Origin: Xanthobacteraceae bacterium
GTDB taxonomy: Bacteria; Pseudomonadota; Alphaproteobacteria; Rhizobiales; Xanthobacteraceae
NCBI GenBank assembly: GCA_019635635.1
Contig: JAHBZB010000001.1
Coordinates: forward strand, 1,054,001 to 1,118,000
Reading direction: 5' to 3'
Length of the DNA: 64,000 nucleotides
Shown here: positions 17,234-26,077 of the stretch, one piece after another
How positions within the stretch are numbered: the first letter of the stretch is position 1
Layout: each line of letters opens with the position of its first letter
Notes under the pieces: generated by a model
Databases searched by the model: none
What the model was told of the DNA's origin: nothing
What the model saw: the letters and a program-made list of their open reading frames with translations, nothing else
Made by a program: the position numbers and the translations under genes

Positions 17234-18480
17234 GTGGCTCTCCCGCGCAACGAAAACTCGCCGCGGAAGAAGCTGCTTTCCTGAAACAGAAACCGCTTTC
17301 CGACGTACTCGCCGTCCTGAACGGCGAAGGCGAGGAGACGCGGGTGGTCGGCGGCGCGGTCCGCAATCTTTTGCTTGCGCTGCCGCTTCATGAGGTCGAT
17401 CTGGCGACGACCGCCGCGCCGAAGACCGTGATCGATCGCGTCACGGCCGCGGGCTTCAAAGCAGTGCCGACCGGCATCGAGCATGGCACGATCACCGTCG
17501 TGGCCGACGGCAGGCCTTTCGAGGTCACCACGCTACGTGAAGATGTCGAAACCGACGGGCGGCACGCGGTGGTGCGCTTCGGCCGCGACTGGAAGAAGGA
17601 CGCGGAGCGCCGCGATTTCACGATCAACGCGATGTCGCTTTCGAGTGACGGCACGCTGCACGACTATTGCGGGGGACTAGCCGACATCGAAACGCGGCGC
17701 GTGCGTTTCATCGGCGAGGCGGACAGGCGCATCGCGGAAGATTATCTGCGGGTGCTGCGTTTCTTCCGCTTCTTTGCGGCTTACGGGGCAGGGGAGCCGG
17801 ATCGCGAAGGTTATGTCGCATGTGCCCGCGCACGGCCTAAACTCGGGGCATTGTCGCGCGAGCGCATCCGCGCCGAGATTATGAAGACGTTGGCTGCAAA
17901 GCGCGCTTCCGACGCGATGACGGCGATGGCCGAAGCCGGCATATACGACGCGGTATTCGCAAATGCGCCGGAACTGTCCGCGCTTTCGCGCCTCATGCTG
18001 ATCGAGCAGTCGCTCGAAATCGAAACCGACGCGGTGCGGCGGCTGGCTGCGGTCGCGGTCCGTATCGACGAAGACGCCGTGCATCTGCGCGAGCGCTTCC
18101 GGCTTTCCAACGAAGAATACGGGCGGCTCTATTCGATGGCGGATCGCTGGTGGCAGCTCACGCCCGCGAGTGGCGAGGCTTATGCGAAGGAAACGCTCTA
18201 TCGTGTCGGCCCGGAGGAATACGCCGATCGCGTGCTGATTTCGTTTGCGCATTCCGCAGCCTCGCTCGCCGACGAACGATGGGGTGCGCTGCTTTCGCTC
18301 CCCTCCCGCTGGAGTGCGCCGAAGTTTCCGCTCTCCGCCGACGAATTCATCAGGCGCGGCGTCGAAAAGGGACCGAAGCTCGGCAAGGCCTTGGCTGCGG
18401 CCGAAGCCGCCTGGATTGCCGCGGATTTTCCCGAGGACGCGGCGGCGCTGCAGAAGATCGCCGACGGGGTTATTTCCTGA
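17230..18480 (+). CDS. cca: CCA-adding tRNA nucleotidyltransferase
   Basis: The 416-aa protein has the class II nucleotidyltransferase/poly(A)-polymerase head: VVGGAVRNLLLALPL at residues ~38-52, GTITVVADGRPFEVTTLR, ERRDFTINAMS, GGLADIETRRVRFIGEADRRI and EDYLRVLRFFRFFA. The C-terminal half is helical RNA-binding sequence. It adds or repairs the 3' CCA end of tRNA. The usual Asp-x-Asp metal pair appears here as Glu-x-Asp (HEVDLATT), a conservative change. The start overlaps the previous stop as ATGA. A palindrome follows the stop. Confidence 0.92.
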   Translation: MSGSPAQRKLAAEEAAFLKQKPLSDVLAVLNGEGEETRVVGGAVRNLLLALPLHEVDLATTAAPKTVIDRVTAAGFKAVPTGIEHGTITVVADGRPFEVTTLREDVETDGRHAVVRFGRDWKKDAERRDFTINAMSLSSDGTLHDYCGGLADIETRRVRFIGEADRRIAEDYLRVLRFFRFFAAYGAGEPDREGYVACARARPKLGALSRERIRAEIMKTLAAKRASDAMTAMAEAGIYDAVFANAPELSALSRLMLIEQSLEIETDAVRRLAAVAVRIDEDAVHLRERFRLSNEEYGRLYSMADRWWQLTPASGEAYAKETLYRVGPEEYADRVLISFAHSAASLADERWGALLSLPSRWSAPKFPLSADEFIRRGVEKGPKLGKALAAAEAAWIAADFPEDAAALQKIADGVIS

Positions 18481-18520
18481 CGTCGCCCCGCCTTCGCGGG
18501 CACGACGGTTTTGGTTTCCT
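18481..18520. repeat. REP-like palindrome after cca
   Basis: CGTCG-ccCCGC (from 18481) faces GCGGG-ca-CGACG (to 18507) around a short loop. A T-rich stretch (GGTTTTGGTTTCC) follows. The unit has the 'CGTC...GACG' outline seen again near 38575. It could act as the cca terminator. Confidence 0.5.
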
Positions 18521-18593
18521 CGCGTAATCGTCATCGGTTTGAGGCTGGCGGCGCGGCGGCCGTCGGTTACACTGATAAAAAGGGGAGAACGGA

Positions 18594-19100
18594 ATGCGAC
18601 GCTTTCTTCGCGGTCTTCTGCTGTTCGTGTTCGGCGGGATTCTCGGCACGGGTGCCGGCTTCGCGCTCGGCATCTATTTCTTCCCGTTCATTTTTCCGCC
18701 GCCGGCCGGCACCGACGTGATGACGCAGACCGAGCAGGCTGCGCCCATCATGGCGACCGGTAAATTCATCCATGCGGACCCGAGCGACCGCGTGCATTGG
18801 GGGCAGGGCACTGTCACCGTGCAGAAGGATCAGGTTTTCCTCAACGCCGATTTCAAGGTCGGGCCGGGGCCGGATTATCGGGTGCTCCTGGTGAAGAAGG
18901 CGGGCATCAAGACCAAAGAAGAAATGAAGGAACTGATCGAGAAGAAGCAGTTCGTCGAGATCAGCCGCCTGCGCGCCTTCGAGGGCGGGCAGCGCTACGC
19001 AGTGCCGGCGGGTGTGAACGTCGAGGAGTATCAGAGCGTGGTGATCTGGTGCTGGGCGTTCTCGCAACTGATTACGCCCGCGACGCTTGAGAAGAAGTAG
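18594..19100 (+). CDS. Membrane-anchored DM13 domain protein
   Basis: The 168-aa protein has an N-terminal membrane anchor or signal (LRGLLLFVFGGILGTGAGFA, residues ~5-25). A DM13 domain follows from about residue 58: TGKFIHADPSDRVHWGQGTV, FLNADFKVGPGPDYRVLLV, KKQFVEISRLRAFEGGQRYAV and VVIWCWAFSQLI. The WCWAFS element is the family hallmark and its Cys is a proposed redox or haem-contact residue. The domain should face the periplasm. It converges on trmL with only four bases between the stops. Confidence 0.85.
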   Translation: MRRFLRGLLLFVFGGILGTGAGFALGIYFFPFIFPPPAGTDVMTQTEQAAPIMATGKFIHADPSDRVHWGQGTVTVQKDQVFLNADFKVGPGPDYRVLLVKKAGIKTKEEMKELIEKKQFVEISRLRAFEGGQRYAVPAGVNVEEYQSVVIWCWAFSQLITPATLEKK

Positions 19101-19104
19101 GGCT

Positions 19105-19566
19105 CTAGCCGAAGTTCAAGCCGCCGGTCTGGCGCAGGCCTTCGCCCAGCACCATCGCGAGCGCGACCGCGATGTTGAGCGAGCGCATGTTCTCGCGCAT
19201 CGGAATCTTCAAGGATGCGTCGGCCGCGGCATGCACCCGGTCGGGGGCGCCCGAGGATTCGCGCCCGACCATCAGGATGTCTCGGGCGCCGAATGCAAAA
19301 TCCGGATAGCCCTGCTTCGCTTTCGTGGTGAGCAGGACAAGCCGCCGGCCGTTGGCCTTGCGCCAGTCTTCGAACGCCTCGAACGAGATGTGGCGCTCGA
19401 TTTTCACCGCATCCAGATAGTCGAGACCGGCGCGGCGGAAGGCGCGGTCGCTGACCGGAAAGCCTGCGGGTTCGACGATATGGACGCCGACGCGGAGGCA
19501 CGCGGCGGTGCGCAGGATGGTCCCGGTGTTCTGCGGAATATCCGGTTCGTAAAGCGCGATTTCCAT
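19105..19566 (-). CDS. trmL: tRNA (cytidine(34)-2'-O)-methyltransferase TrmL
   Basis: The 153-aa product is the size of TrmL and begins MEIALYEPDIPQNTGTILRT. It has the SPOUT trefoil-knot motifs RRAGLDYLDAVKIERH, ILMVGRESSGAPDRVH and KIPMRENMRSLNIAVALAMV. The enzyme 2'-O-methylates the wobble nucleotide of tRNA-Leu isoacceptors using S-adenosylmethionine. The ATG at 19566 was chosen from family alignment; the 29 upstream codons in frame are not conserved. It is divergent from petA, separated by 267 bp, an arrangement common in alphaproteobacteria. Confidence 0.93.
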   Translation of the reverse strand: MEIALYEPDIPQNTGTILRTAACLRVGVHIVEPAGFPVSDRAFRRAGLDYLDAVKIERHISFEAFEDWRKANGRRLVLLTTKAKQGYPDFAFGARDILMVGRESSGAPDRVHAAADASLKIPMRENMRSLNIAVALAMVLGEGLRQTGGLNFG

Positions 19567-19833
19567 TGCCGGTTCAATGGCATGAGCGGGGCGGAAAGAC
19601 ACGCCGAAACCCCTGCATAACGACTCCGTGCCGCATGGCCGGATACTGGACAAGGCTAGGCTCTAGTGACATTAGAAGCGTTCAATAGGGGCGCCGCAAT
19701 CGGCAGGATTCTGCCGATTTTTGCAGGGTTTGCGCCGCGGATCGGGGCTACCGCCGACGTGCAGGCGAGTCCGTTTCGCGGCGTCTTGCTTGAGGCCAGG
19801 CCGCTCCGTCGAGACGATGGAAAGGACCGGAAC

Positions 19834-20367
19834 TTGGCGACCACGAAGACCATGAACGGCGAGCAGCCGACCCGGCGTGACTTCCTCTACATCGCAACCG
19901 GAGCAGTCGGCGCGGTCGGCGCTGCCGCTGTCGCCTGGCCGCTCGTTCACCAGATGAACCCCGACGCCTCGGTGCAGGCGCTGGCCTCAACGGAAGTCGA
20001 TCTTTCGCCGATCGCCGAAGGTCAGATCGTCACCGTGAAGTGGCGCGGCAAGCCGGTGTTCATCTCGCACCGGACCAAAGCAGAAATTCAGGCGGCGGAA
20101 GCGACCCCGCTTCGCGACCTGCCTGACCCGCAGCCGGATTCGGCGCGCGTCCAGAAGGGCAAGGAGCAGTGGCTGATCGTGGTCGGCGTCTGCACCCATC
20201 TGGGCTGCGTGCCGCTCGGCCATCAGGGCGACTACAAGGGCTGGTTCTGCCCGTGCCACGGCTCGCACTACGACACCTCCGGCCGCATCCGCAAAGGACC
20301 CGCGCCGGCCAACCTGGTCGTGCCGTCTTACACATTTACCTCAGACACGATGGTGCGGATCGGCTGA
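19834..20367 (+). CDS. petA: Ubiquinol-cytochrome c reductase Rieske iron-sulfur subunit
   Basis: This 177-aa protein has a twin-arginine-like anchor ([20 protein letters not shown]) that stays as the membrane helix. Both Rieske cluster loops are present: CTHLGC with [12 protein letters not shown] near residue 125, and CPCHGSHYD. The two Cys and two His ligate the [2Fe-2S] cluster that carries electrons from ubiquinol to cytochrome c1. No ATG fits; the TTG at 19834 ([17 protein letters not shown]) has GGAAAGGA seven to eight bases upstream and gives the usual N-terminus, while the internal ATG would leave it short. It is first of petA-petB-petC. Confidence 0.93.
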   Translation: MATTKTMNGEQPTRRDFLYIATGAVGAVGAAAVAWPLVHQMNPDASVQALASTEVDLSPIAEGQIVTVKWRGKPVFISHRTKAEIQAAEATPLRDLPDPQPDSARVQKGKEQWLIVVGVCTHLGCVPLGHQGDYKGWFCPCHGSHYDTSGRIRKGPAPANLVVPSYTFTSDTMVRIG

Positions 20368-20401
20368 TCCGCCACTCGAACGCCAGAACGGAATTTGAAG
20401 A

Positions 20402-21658
20402 ATGAGCGGGCCGTCGAACTTCAAGCCGAAAAGCGCAATCCTGCAATGGACCGAGCGCCGTCTCCCGATCCTCGGGCTGATGCACTCGTCCTTCGTCGCT
20501 TACCCGACGCCGCGCAACCTGAACTACTGGTGGACCTTCGGCGGCATCCTGTCGTTCTGCCTCGGGGTGCAGATCATCACCGGCATCGTGCTGGCGATGC
20601 ATTACACGCCGACCGTCGCCGGCGCCTTCGAGTCGGTCGAGCACATCATGCGCGACGTGAACTACGGCTGGCTGATCCGCTACGTGCACGCGAACGGCGC
20701 CTCGATGTTCTTCATCGCGGTCTATATCCATATTTTCCGTGGTCTCTATTACGGCTCATACAAGGAGCCGCGCGAGATCCTCTGGATTCTCGGCGTAATC
20801 ATCTTCCTCCTGATGATGGCGACCGCCTTCATGGGTTACGTGCTGCCGTGGGGCCAGATGAGCTTCTGGGGCGCGACCGTGATCACCAACCTGTTCTCCG
20901 CGCTGCCGGGCGTCGGTCCGAAGATCGTCGAACTGCTTTGGGGCGGCTATTCGGTCGATCAGCCGACGTTGCAGCGTTTCTTCTCGCTGCATTACCTGCT
21001 GCCGTTCATGATCGCGGGCGTCGTGGTGCTGCACATCTGGGCGCTGCACGAAGTCGGCCAGAACAACCCGGCCGGCATCGATGTGAAGTCCGACAAGGAC
21101 ACGGTGCCGTTCACGCCCTATGCCACCGCGAAGGACAACTTCGCGATGATCTGCTTCATGATCTTCTTCGCGTGGTTCGTGTTCTACATTCCGAATTATC
21201 TCGGCCACGCCGACAACTACATCCCGGCGAACCCGTTGCAGACGCCGACGCACATCGTGCCGGAATGGTACTTCCTGCCGTTCTACGCGATCCTGCGCGC
21301 GATCCCGTCGAAGCTCGGCGGCGTCATGGCGATGTTCGGCTCGATCGCGCTGCTCGCGTTCCTGCCGTGGCTCGACCGCGCCAAGACGCGCTCGGCACGC
21401 TACCGCCCGCTGTTCAAGCAGTTCTTCTGGGTCTTCGTGATTGTCTGTATCGGTCTCGGCTGGCTCGGCTCGAAGCCTGCGGAAGGCGCCTACGTCATCG
21501 CGTCGCGCATTCTCACCGCTTACTACTTCATCCACTTCCTCGTGATCCTGCCGCTGCTCTCCTACTATGAGAAGCCGGCGCCGGTGCCGGCGTCGATTGC
21601 GGACTCGGTGCTCGGCAATCAGCCGCTCGCGCCGGCGCGGGTCAAAGGTTCGCGCTAA
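20402..21658 (+). CDS. petB: Cytochrome b subunit of the bc1 complex
   Basis: The 418-aa multi-span protein has eight expected membrane helices. It carries haem-ligand regions ([34 protein letters not shown]) and the Qo-site PEWY motif ([15 protein letters not shown]). Also visible are [17 protein letters not shown] and the second histidine pair in [21 protein letters not shown]. Cytochrome b houses both quinone sites and the low- and high-potential haems. It starts 34 bases after petA. Unlike the fbcH genes of Bradyrhizobium, it stops before cytochrome c1 and is a separate polypeptide. Confidence 0.97.
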   Translation: MSGPSNFKPKSAILQWTERRLPILGLMHSSFVAYPTPRNLNYWWTFGGILSFCLGVQIITGIVLAMHYTPTVAGAFESVEHIMRDVNYGWLIRYVHANGASMFFIAVYIHIFRGLYYGSYKEPREILWILGVIIFLLMMATAFMGYVLPWGQMSFWGATVITNLFSALPGVGPKIVELLWGGYSVDQPTLQRFFSLHYLLPFMIAGVVVLHIWALHEVGQNNPAGIDVKSDKDTVPFTPYATAKDNFAMICFMIFFAWFVFYIPNYLGHADNYIPANPLQTPTHIVPEWYFLPFYAILRAIPSKLGGVMAMFGSIALLAFLPWLDRAKTRSARYRPLFKQFFWVFVIVCIGLGWLGSKPAEGAYVIASRILTAYYFIHFLVILPLLSYYEKPAPVPASIADSVLGNQPLAPARVKGSR

Positions 21659-21665
21659 GGGGCCA

Positions 21666-22511
21666 ATGATGAACAAGAACACCCTTCTCGCGCTCGGCGT
21701 CGTTTCCGCGATTTCCTTCGGCGCATCGTTCCCGGCGTTCGCCGCCGATGACGCGCATTCGACGCCGCAGCCGCCGCGTTTGAGCTGGACCTTCGCCGGT
21801 CCCTTCGGTCACTTCGACAAGGCGCAGATCCAGCGCGGCTTCAAGGTTTACCGCGAAGTCTGCCAGTCCTGTCACTCGATGAAGCTCGTCGCCTTCCGCA
21901 CGCTCGGACAGAGCGGCGCGCTCGGCTTCAGCGAAGGTCAGGTCCGCGCGATCGCGGCCGAGTATCAGATCAACGACGGTCCGAACGACCGCGGCGAGAT
22001 GTTCCAGCGTCCGGGCCGCCCCTCGGATTACTTCCCGCTGATTTATCCGAACGAGCAGGCCGCGCGCGCCACCCATAACGGCGCGCTGCCGGTCGACTTT
22101 TCGGTGATCGCGAAAGCGCGCACCTATGAAGTCGGCTTCCCCGGCTTCCTGATCGACATCGTCCGCCAGTATCAGGAGAACGGCGTCGATTACATCCACG
22201 CGCTGCTCACCGGCTACGCCAAGGCGCCGGAAGGCTTCGAAATCTCGCAGACGCAGTTCTACAACAAGTATTTCCCCGGCCACCGCATCGCGATGCGCCC
22301 GCCGCTGGAAGACAACCGCGTCGAATACACCGACGGCACGCCGCAGACGGTCGATCAGTATGCGCGCGACGTGAGCGCTTTCCTGATGTGGGCTGCGGAG
22401 CCGCATCTCGAAGCGCGCAAGCGCATCGGCTTCCAGGTCATGATCTTCCTGATCGTGTTCGCGGGACTCGCCTACTTCACCAAGAAGAAGGTCTGGGCGG
22501 ACGCGCACTAA
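21666..22511 (+). CDS. petC: Cytochrome c1 subunit of the bc1 complex
   Basis: The ~281-aa protein has a Sec signal peptide ending [11 protein letters not shown], the haem-binding motif CQSCHSMK, a sixth-ligand Met region (HRIAMRPPL) and a C-terminal anchor ([22 protein letters not shown]). It receives electrons from the Rieske protein and passes them to soluble or membrane cytochrome c. Two adjacent ATGs (21666 and 21669) are possible; GGGG at 21659-21662 is better spaced for the second. Seven bases separate it from petB, and a strong terminator follows. Confidence 0.96.
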   Translation: MMNKNTLLALGVVSAISFGASFPAFAADDAHSTPQPPRLSWTFAGPFGHFDKAQIQRGFKVYREVCQSCHSMKLVAFRTLGQSGALGFSEGQVRAIAAEYQINDGPNDRGEMFQRPGRPSDYFPLIYPNEQAARATHNGALPVDFSVIAKARTYEVGFPGFLIDIVRQYQENGVDYIHALLTGYAKAPEGFEISQTQFYNKYFPGHRIAMRPPLEDNRVEYTDGTPQTVDQYARDVSAFLMWAAEPHLEARKRIGFQVMIFLIVFAGLAYFTKKKVWADAH

Positions 22512-22535
22512 AGGCGAACGCAAGAACGAAAATGA

Positions 22536-22564
22536 AAAGGCCCCGCATCTGCGGGGCCTTTTTT
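22536..22564 (+). terminator. Rho-independent terminator of petABC
   Basis: AAGGCCCCGC and GCGGGGCCTT form a ten-base stem with an ATCT loop, followed by an unbroken T-run. It lies 25 bases after the petC stop. Its reverse complement also ends in T's, so it may serve the convergent 33-aa gene as well. Confidence 0.9.
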
Positions 22565-22581
22565 GTTTTCCGAGGCAGCGC

Positions 22582-22683
22582 TTACTTGCCGTAAGATTGC
22601 TTGTAGGAAGACGTGCCTTTCTTGGACGTCTCCGCCTTCGGCTTCTTCTTTTCCTTCGGGGGTTTCTGCTGGCCCTTGGCCAT
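22582..22683 (-). CDS. 33-residue lysine-rich microprotein
   Basis: This short gene encodes [20 protein letters not shown] followed by [13 protein letters not shown]. It is supported by an AGGAGA ribosome site eight bases upstream, an ATG, a TAA stop and placement between two terminator-flanked units. The product is very basic, has no membrane segment and is likely disordered; similar MAKGQ-starting microproteins occur in Rhizobiales, to my recollection. Function is unknown; nucleic-acid or ribosome association would fit the charge. Confidence 0.65.
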   Translation of the reverse strand: MAKGQQKPPKEKKKPKAETSKKGTSSYKQSYGK

Positions 22684-22797
22684 GACATTTCTCCTGGTGA
22701 CCGTTGCGGCGTTCTCGCGAATCCGTCGCCGCCGGGAATTAGGCTATTCTCGTTTCGCGCCCGCCGACAAGACGCCTGTCACAGTTCAAGGATGTCC

Positions 22798-23343
22798 ATG
22801 AACCCGCCCGATACGCTCGATCTCCGTTCCGCGATCCGCACCATTCCGGATTACCCGAAGCCGGGCATCCAGTTCCGCGACATCACCACATTGCTCGGCA
22901 ACGCGCGCGCGTTTCGGCGCGCGGTGGACGATCTCGTGAACCCGTGGGCGGGTTCCAAAATCGACAAGGTGGCGGGGATCGAGGCACGCGGCTTCATCCT
23001 CGGCGGGGCGGTGGCGCATCAGGTTTCGGCGGGCTTCGTGCCGATCCGCAAGAAGGGCAAGCTGCCGTTCGAAACGGTGCGGATCGCTTATTCGCTGGAA
23101 TACGGCATCGACGAAATGGAGATGCACAAGGACGCGGTCAACGAAGGCGACCGCGTGGTGCTGGTCGACGACCTGATCGCGACCGGCGGCACGGCGGAAG
23201 GTGCCGTGAAGCTGCTCCGTAACATGGGCGCGGAGGTGCTCGCCGCCTGCTTTATCGTCGATCTGCCGGAGTTGGGCGGGGCGGCAAAGCTGCGCGAACT
23301 CGGCGTGTCGGTGCGGACGCTGGTGAGTTTCGAGGGGCATTGA
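22798..23343 (+). CDS. apt: Adenine phosphoribosyltransferase
   Basis: The 181-aa protein has [20 protein letters not shown] at the N-terminus, [39 protein letters not shown] and the PRPP-binding loop [18 protein letters not shown]. It salvages adenine to AMP using PRPP. Two ATGs lie close together; AAGG at 22788-22791 directly touches the first (22792), so the second at 22798, six bases away, is preferred. Hairpins separate it from the convergent MaoC gene. Confidence 0.96.
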   Translation: MNPPDTLDLRSAIRTIPDYPKPGIQFRDITTLLGNARAFRRAVDDLVNPWAGSKIDKVAGIEARGFILGGAVAHQVSAGFVPIRKKGKLPFETVRIAYSLEYGIDEMEMHKDAVNEGDRVVLVDDLIATGGTAEGAVKLLRNMGAEVLAACFIVDLPELGGAAKLRELGVSVRTLVSFEGH

Positions 23344-23348
23344 AAAGG

Positions 23349-23389
23349 CGGCCGGGACAAGTCCGGCTATCACGCACTTCCGTGCGTTA
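23349..23389. terminator. Hairpins between apt and the convergent MaoC gene
   Basis: GCCGG-gacaagt-CCGGC is followed by ACGCAC-ttcc-GTGCGT, which reaches into the MaoC stop region. Neither has a long T-run. The first unit resembles the 'GGCCGGGACAAG' palindromes near 38580. Confidence 0.4.
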
Positions 23390-23866
23390 CTTCGGCTTTT
23401 TCGGAATGAACGCCGAACTGTCGAACTCGTACACGCGCTCGCCCTTCTGGTTCGTGCCTACGATCTTCGCGAACATGATGCCCCATTCGGGGCGCGTGGC
23501 TGACTCGCGCAGGTCCACGATCTCGCTCGTGTAGGTCACGGTGTCGCCGGCATAGACGGGTTTGAGCCACTTCAGATTTTTGAATCCGGGCGAGGGGCCG
23601 GACGGAACGGGCTTTTCGCCGCGCGCAAGCGCCGCTTCGTATTGCGCCTTGTTGAAGTCCACGATCTTGCGCATGCAGGCGGCACCTGTATGCCAGCCGG
23701 ACGCACAGAGGCCGCCGAACAGCGATTTCTTTCCGGCTTCCTCGCTCAGGTGAAACGGCTGCGGGTCGTATCTCTTCGCGAAGTGGATGATGTTCTCAGC
23801 GGTAAAGGCGTAGGAGCCGAATTCGCGCACATCGCCGACTTTCATGTCCTCGAAGTAAGGCATCAT
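23387..23866 (-). CDS. MaoC-like (R)-hydratase, second of pair
   Basis: This 159-aa protein has a hot-dog fold pattern with the hydratase motif IHFAKRYDPQPFHLSEEAG (catalytic Asp and His in YDPQPFH), GGLCASGWHTGAACMRKIVD and LKWLKPVYAGDTVTYTSEI. MaoC enzymes add water to enoyl-CoA thioesters. Its start overlaps the stop of the paralogous upstream gene by four bases (ATGA), so the two are translated together and may form a heterodimer. The physiological substrate cannot be read from the sequence. Confidence 0.85.
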   Translation of the reverse strand: MMPYFEDMKVGDVREFGSYAFTAENIIHFAKRYDPQPFHLSEEAGKKSLFGGLCASGWHTGAACMRKIVDFNKAQYEAALARGEKPVPSGPSPGFKNLKWLKPVYAGDTVTYTSEIVDLRESATRPEWGIMFAKIVGTNQKGERVYEFDSSAFIPKKPK

Positions 23867-24333
23867 GCCGCTCCCGCGTTGCGCTTGCCGAAGAAGCCGG
23901 AATAGGACGACGCCATCACCGTCTCCCCCTTCGCATTCGTCATTTCGAGATTGAAGCGCACGATGCCGACCTGCGGACGGCTTCCGGAATCGCGTTTCTC
24001 GAGAATCGTAATGCGGATCGTAAGCTCGTCGTTCGGGCGGACCGGGCGGATCCAGCGCACTTCATCGACACCGGGCGCGCCGAGCGAACTCGATTCATGC
24101 AGCAAGCCGTCATAGATCATGCGCATCATGATCGCGCAGGTGTGCCAGCCGGAGCCGGAGAGGCCCTTCAGCATCGAGCGGTTCGCCGCTTCCTCGTCGA
24201 GATGCATCGGCTGCGGGTCGAACTCGGTCGCGAATTCGATGATCTCCTCGCGGGTGACGAGGCGCGGGCCAAAACTTTTGACGCTGCCGACCTCGAAATC
24301 CTCGTAACAGATGCGCGCGGTTTTCGCGTCCAT
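23863..24333 (-). CDS. MaoC-like (R)-hydratase, first of pair
   Basis: The 156-aa product is a paralogue of its downstream neighbour: ICYEDFEVGSVKSFGPRLVT, IEFATEFDPQPMHLDEEAAN (catalytic Asp and His), LKGLSGSGWHTCAIMMRMIYD and VRWIRPVRPNDELTIRITIL. Both proteins keep the catalytic dyad, so this is not an active/inactive pair. The TTCA-containing junction at 23863-23866 gives ATGA coupling. It lies 15 bases after ychF in the same direction, so it may be part of the ychF-pth transcript. Confidence 0.85.
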   Translation of the reverse strand: MDAKTARICYEDFEVGSVKSFGPRLVTREEIIEFATEFDPQPMHLDEEAANRSMLKGLSGSGWHTCAIMMRMIYDGLLHESSSLGAPGVDEVRWIRPVRPNDELTIRITILEKRDSGSRPQVGIVRFNLEMTNAKGETVMASSYSGFFGKRNAGAA

Positions 24334-24348
24334 TCCGGTGTCCCGTAG

Positions 24349-25446
24349 CTAATTGGCGAAGCGGAAGTGCATGACGTCGCCATCCTGCACCACGTAATCC
24401 TTGCCTTCGAGGCGTAGCTTGCCCGCGTCGCGCGCGCCAGCCTCGCCCTTGCATGCGACGTAGTCGGCATAGGCAATGGTCTCGGCGCGGATGAAGCCCT
24501 TCTCGAAATCGGTGTGGATGACGCCGGCAGCCTGCGGCGCCTTGGTGCCCTTCACGATGGTCCAGGCGCGGGCTTCTTTCGGGCCGACGGTGAAGTAGGT
24601 GATGAGGCCCAGGAGTTCGTAGCCCTTGCGGATCAGGCGATCGAGGCCGGGTTCTTCGAGGCCCGCCGCGTCGAGAAATTCCTTGCGGTCGGAAAGCGGC
24701 AGCATCGCGATTTCGGATTCGATCTTGGCCGAGATCGCGACCGCGACCGCGTTTTCGGATTTGGCTTTCGCCTCGACCTTCTTCGAGAGTTCGTTGCCGG
24801 TGTTGGCGGCACTTTCCTCGACGTTGCAGACATAGAGCACGGGCTTGGCGGTGATGAGTTGCAGCGCTTGAAACGCGGCTTCCTCTTCGTGCTTGCGCTC
24901 GATGGTGCGGGCGGGCTTGCCGTTCGAAAGCACCTCGATCGCACGTTTGACGAGATCGAGCTGCGCCATGGCCTCCTTGTCCTGACCGCGAGCTTTTTTC
25001 GTCAGGTTGTCGATTCGCTTCTCGAGGCTGTCGAGGTCGGCGAGCATCAGTTCGGTTTCGACCGTCTCCGCATCTCGCAAAGGGTCGATGCCACCCTCGA
25101 CATGCGTGACATCGTCATCGACGAAGCAGCGCAGTACATGCACGATGGCGTCGACCTCGCGGATATGGCCGAGAAACTGGTTGCCTAGACCCTCGCCCTT
25201 GGAGGCGCCGCGCACGAGGCCGGCGATGTCCACGAAATTGATCTTGGTCGGCAGGATTTCGGCGGAGCTTGCGATCTTTGCGAGCGCCTCGACGCGCGGA
25301 TCGGGGACGGCGACTTCGCCGACATTCGGTTCGATTGTGCAGAACGGGTAGTTCGCCGCCTGCGCGGCGGCGGTCTGCGTCAATGCATTGAAGAGGGTCG
25401 ATTTGCCGACATTCGGCAGGCCGACGATTCCGCACTTGAATCCCAT
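24349..25446 (-). CDS. ychF: Redox-regulated ATPase YchF (Obg-family)
   Basis: The 365-aa protein starts MGFKCGIVGLPNVGKSTLFN with the P-loop. It has the switch region NFVDIAGLVRGASKGEGLGN, QFLGHIREVDAIVHVLRCF, a coiled-coil middle part and a C-terminal TGS domain (LITYFTVGPKEARAWTIVKG, GFIRAETIAYADYV, GKDYVVQDGDVMHFRF). YchF prefers ATP over GTP and associates with ribosomes and the stress response. It follows pth by 15 bases, the usual pairing. Confidence 0.97.
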   Translation of the reverse strand: MGFKCGIVGLPNVGKSTLFNALTQTAAAQAANYPFCTIEPNVGEVAVPDPRVEALAKIASSAEILPTKINFVDIAGLVRGASKGEGLGNQFLGHIREVDAIVHVLRCFVDDDVTHVEGGIDPLRDAETVETELMLADLDSLEKRIDNLTKKARGQDKEAMAQLDLVKRAIEVLSNGKPARTIERKHEEEAAFQALQLITAKPVLYVCNVEESAANTGNELSKKVEAKAKSENAVAVAISAKIESEIAMLPLSDRKEFLDAAGLEEPGLDRLIRKGYELLGLITYFTVGPKEARAWTIVKGTKAPQAAGVIHTDFEKGFIRAETIAYADYVACKGEAGARDAGKLRLEGKDYVVQDGDVMHFRFAN

Positions 25447-25461
25447 GATCCGGTTCTTGTG

Positions 25462-26052
25462 TTAGCTGGCTTTGAGGACGCCGCTCTTCTCGAGCGCGAC
25501 GTGTACGCGATTCTGGAAGTCTTCGAGCTTGCGGCTCACGAGGTATTCGGCCGCATCGGAGATCGCCTCGCACATGGCTTCGACCCAGGGCTGCTCGGCA
25601 CGGGCGAAATCCGAAAGCACCCAGCGCGAGACGAGGTTGCGGTCGCCGGGATGGCCGACGCCGATGCGCACCCGCATGTAATCGTTGCCGCAATGGGCGC
25701 TGATCGATTTCAGTCCGTTCTGTCCCGCGTTGCCGCCACCAAGCTTGGCGCGCATTTTCGCGGGTGGCAGGTCGATCTCGTCATGGAAGACGACGACATC
25801 GCCGAGCGCGATCTTGAAAAATTTCTGCGCGGCGCCGACCGAAAGGCCGGAGTCGTTCATGTAGGTTTCGGGTTTCAGCAGCAGGACTTTTTCGCCGCCG
25901 ATCTCGCCTTCGGCGGTCTGGCCGGAGAAACGCTTGCGCCAAGGCGAGAAACGATGCCGGTAGTGGATGGCGTCGGCGGCCATAAAGCCGACATTGTGCC
26001 GGTTGCGGCGATACTGCTCGCCCGGATTGCCCAGTCCCGCGAATAAAAACAT
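25462..26052 (-). CDS. pth: Peptidyl-tRNA hydrolase
   Basis: This 196-aa protein has FAGLGNPGEQYRRNRHNVGF with the catalytic His, FLLKPETYMNDSG in the form LLLKPETYMNDSG, VVFHDEIDLPPAKMR with the catalytic Asp, and GGGNAGQNGLKSI...RVRIGVGHPG. It frees tRNA from prematurely released peptidyl-tRNA. It lies between rplY and ychF, the standard alphaproteobacterial order. A long perfect hairpin separates it from rplY. Confidence 0.97.
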   Translation of the reverse strand: MFLFAGLGNPGEQYRRNRHNVGFMAADAIHYRHRFSPWRKRFSGQTAEGEIGGEKVLLLKPETYMNDSGLSVGAAQKFFKIALGDVVVFHDEIDLPPAKMRAKLGGGNAGQNGLKSISAHCGNDYMRVRIGVGHPGDRNLVSRWVLSDFARAEQPWVEAMCEAISDAAEYLVSRKLEDFQNRVHVALEKSGVLKAS

Positions 26053-26077
26053 CGAACGGTCTCCGCGGGGACCGGCG

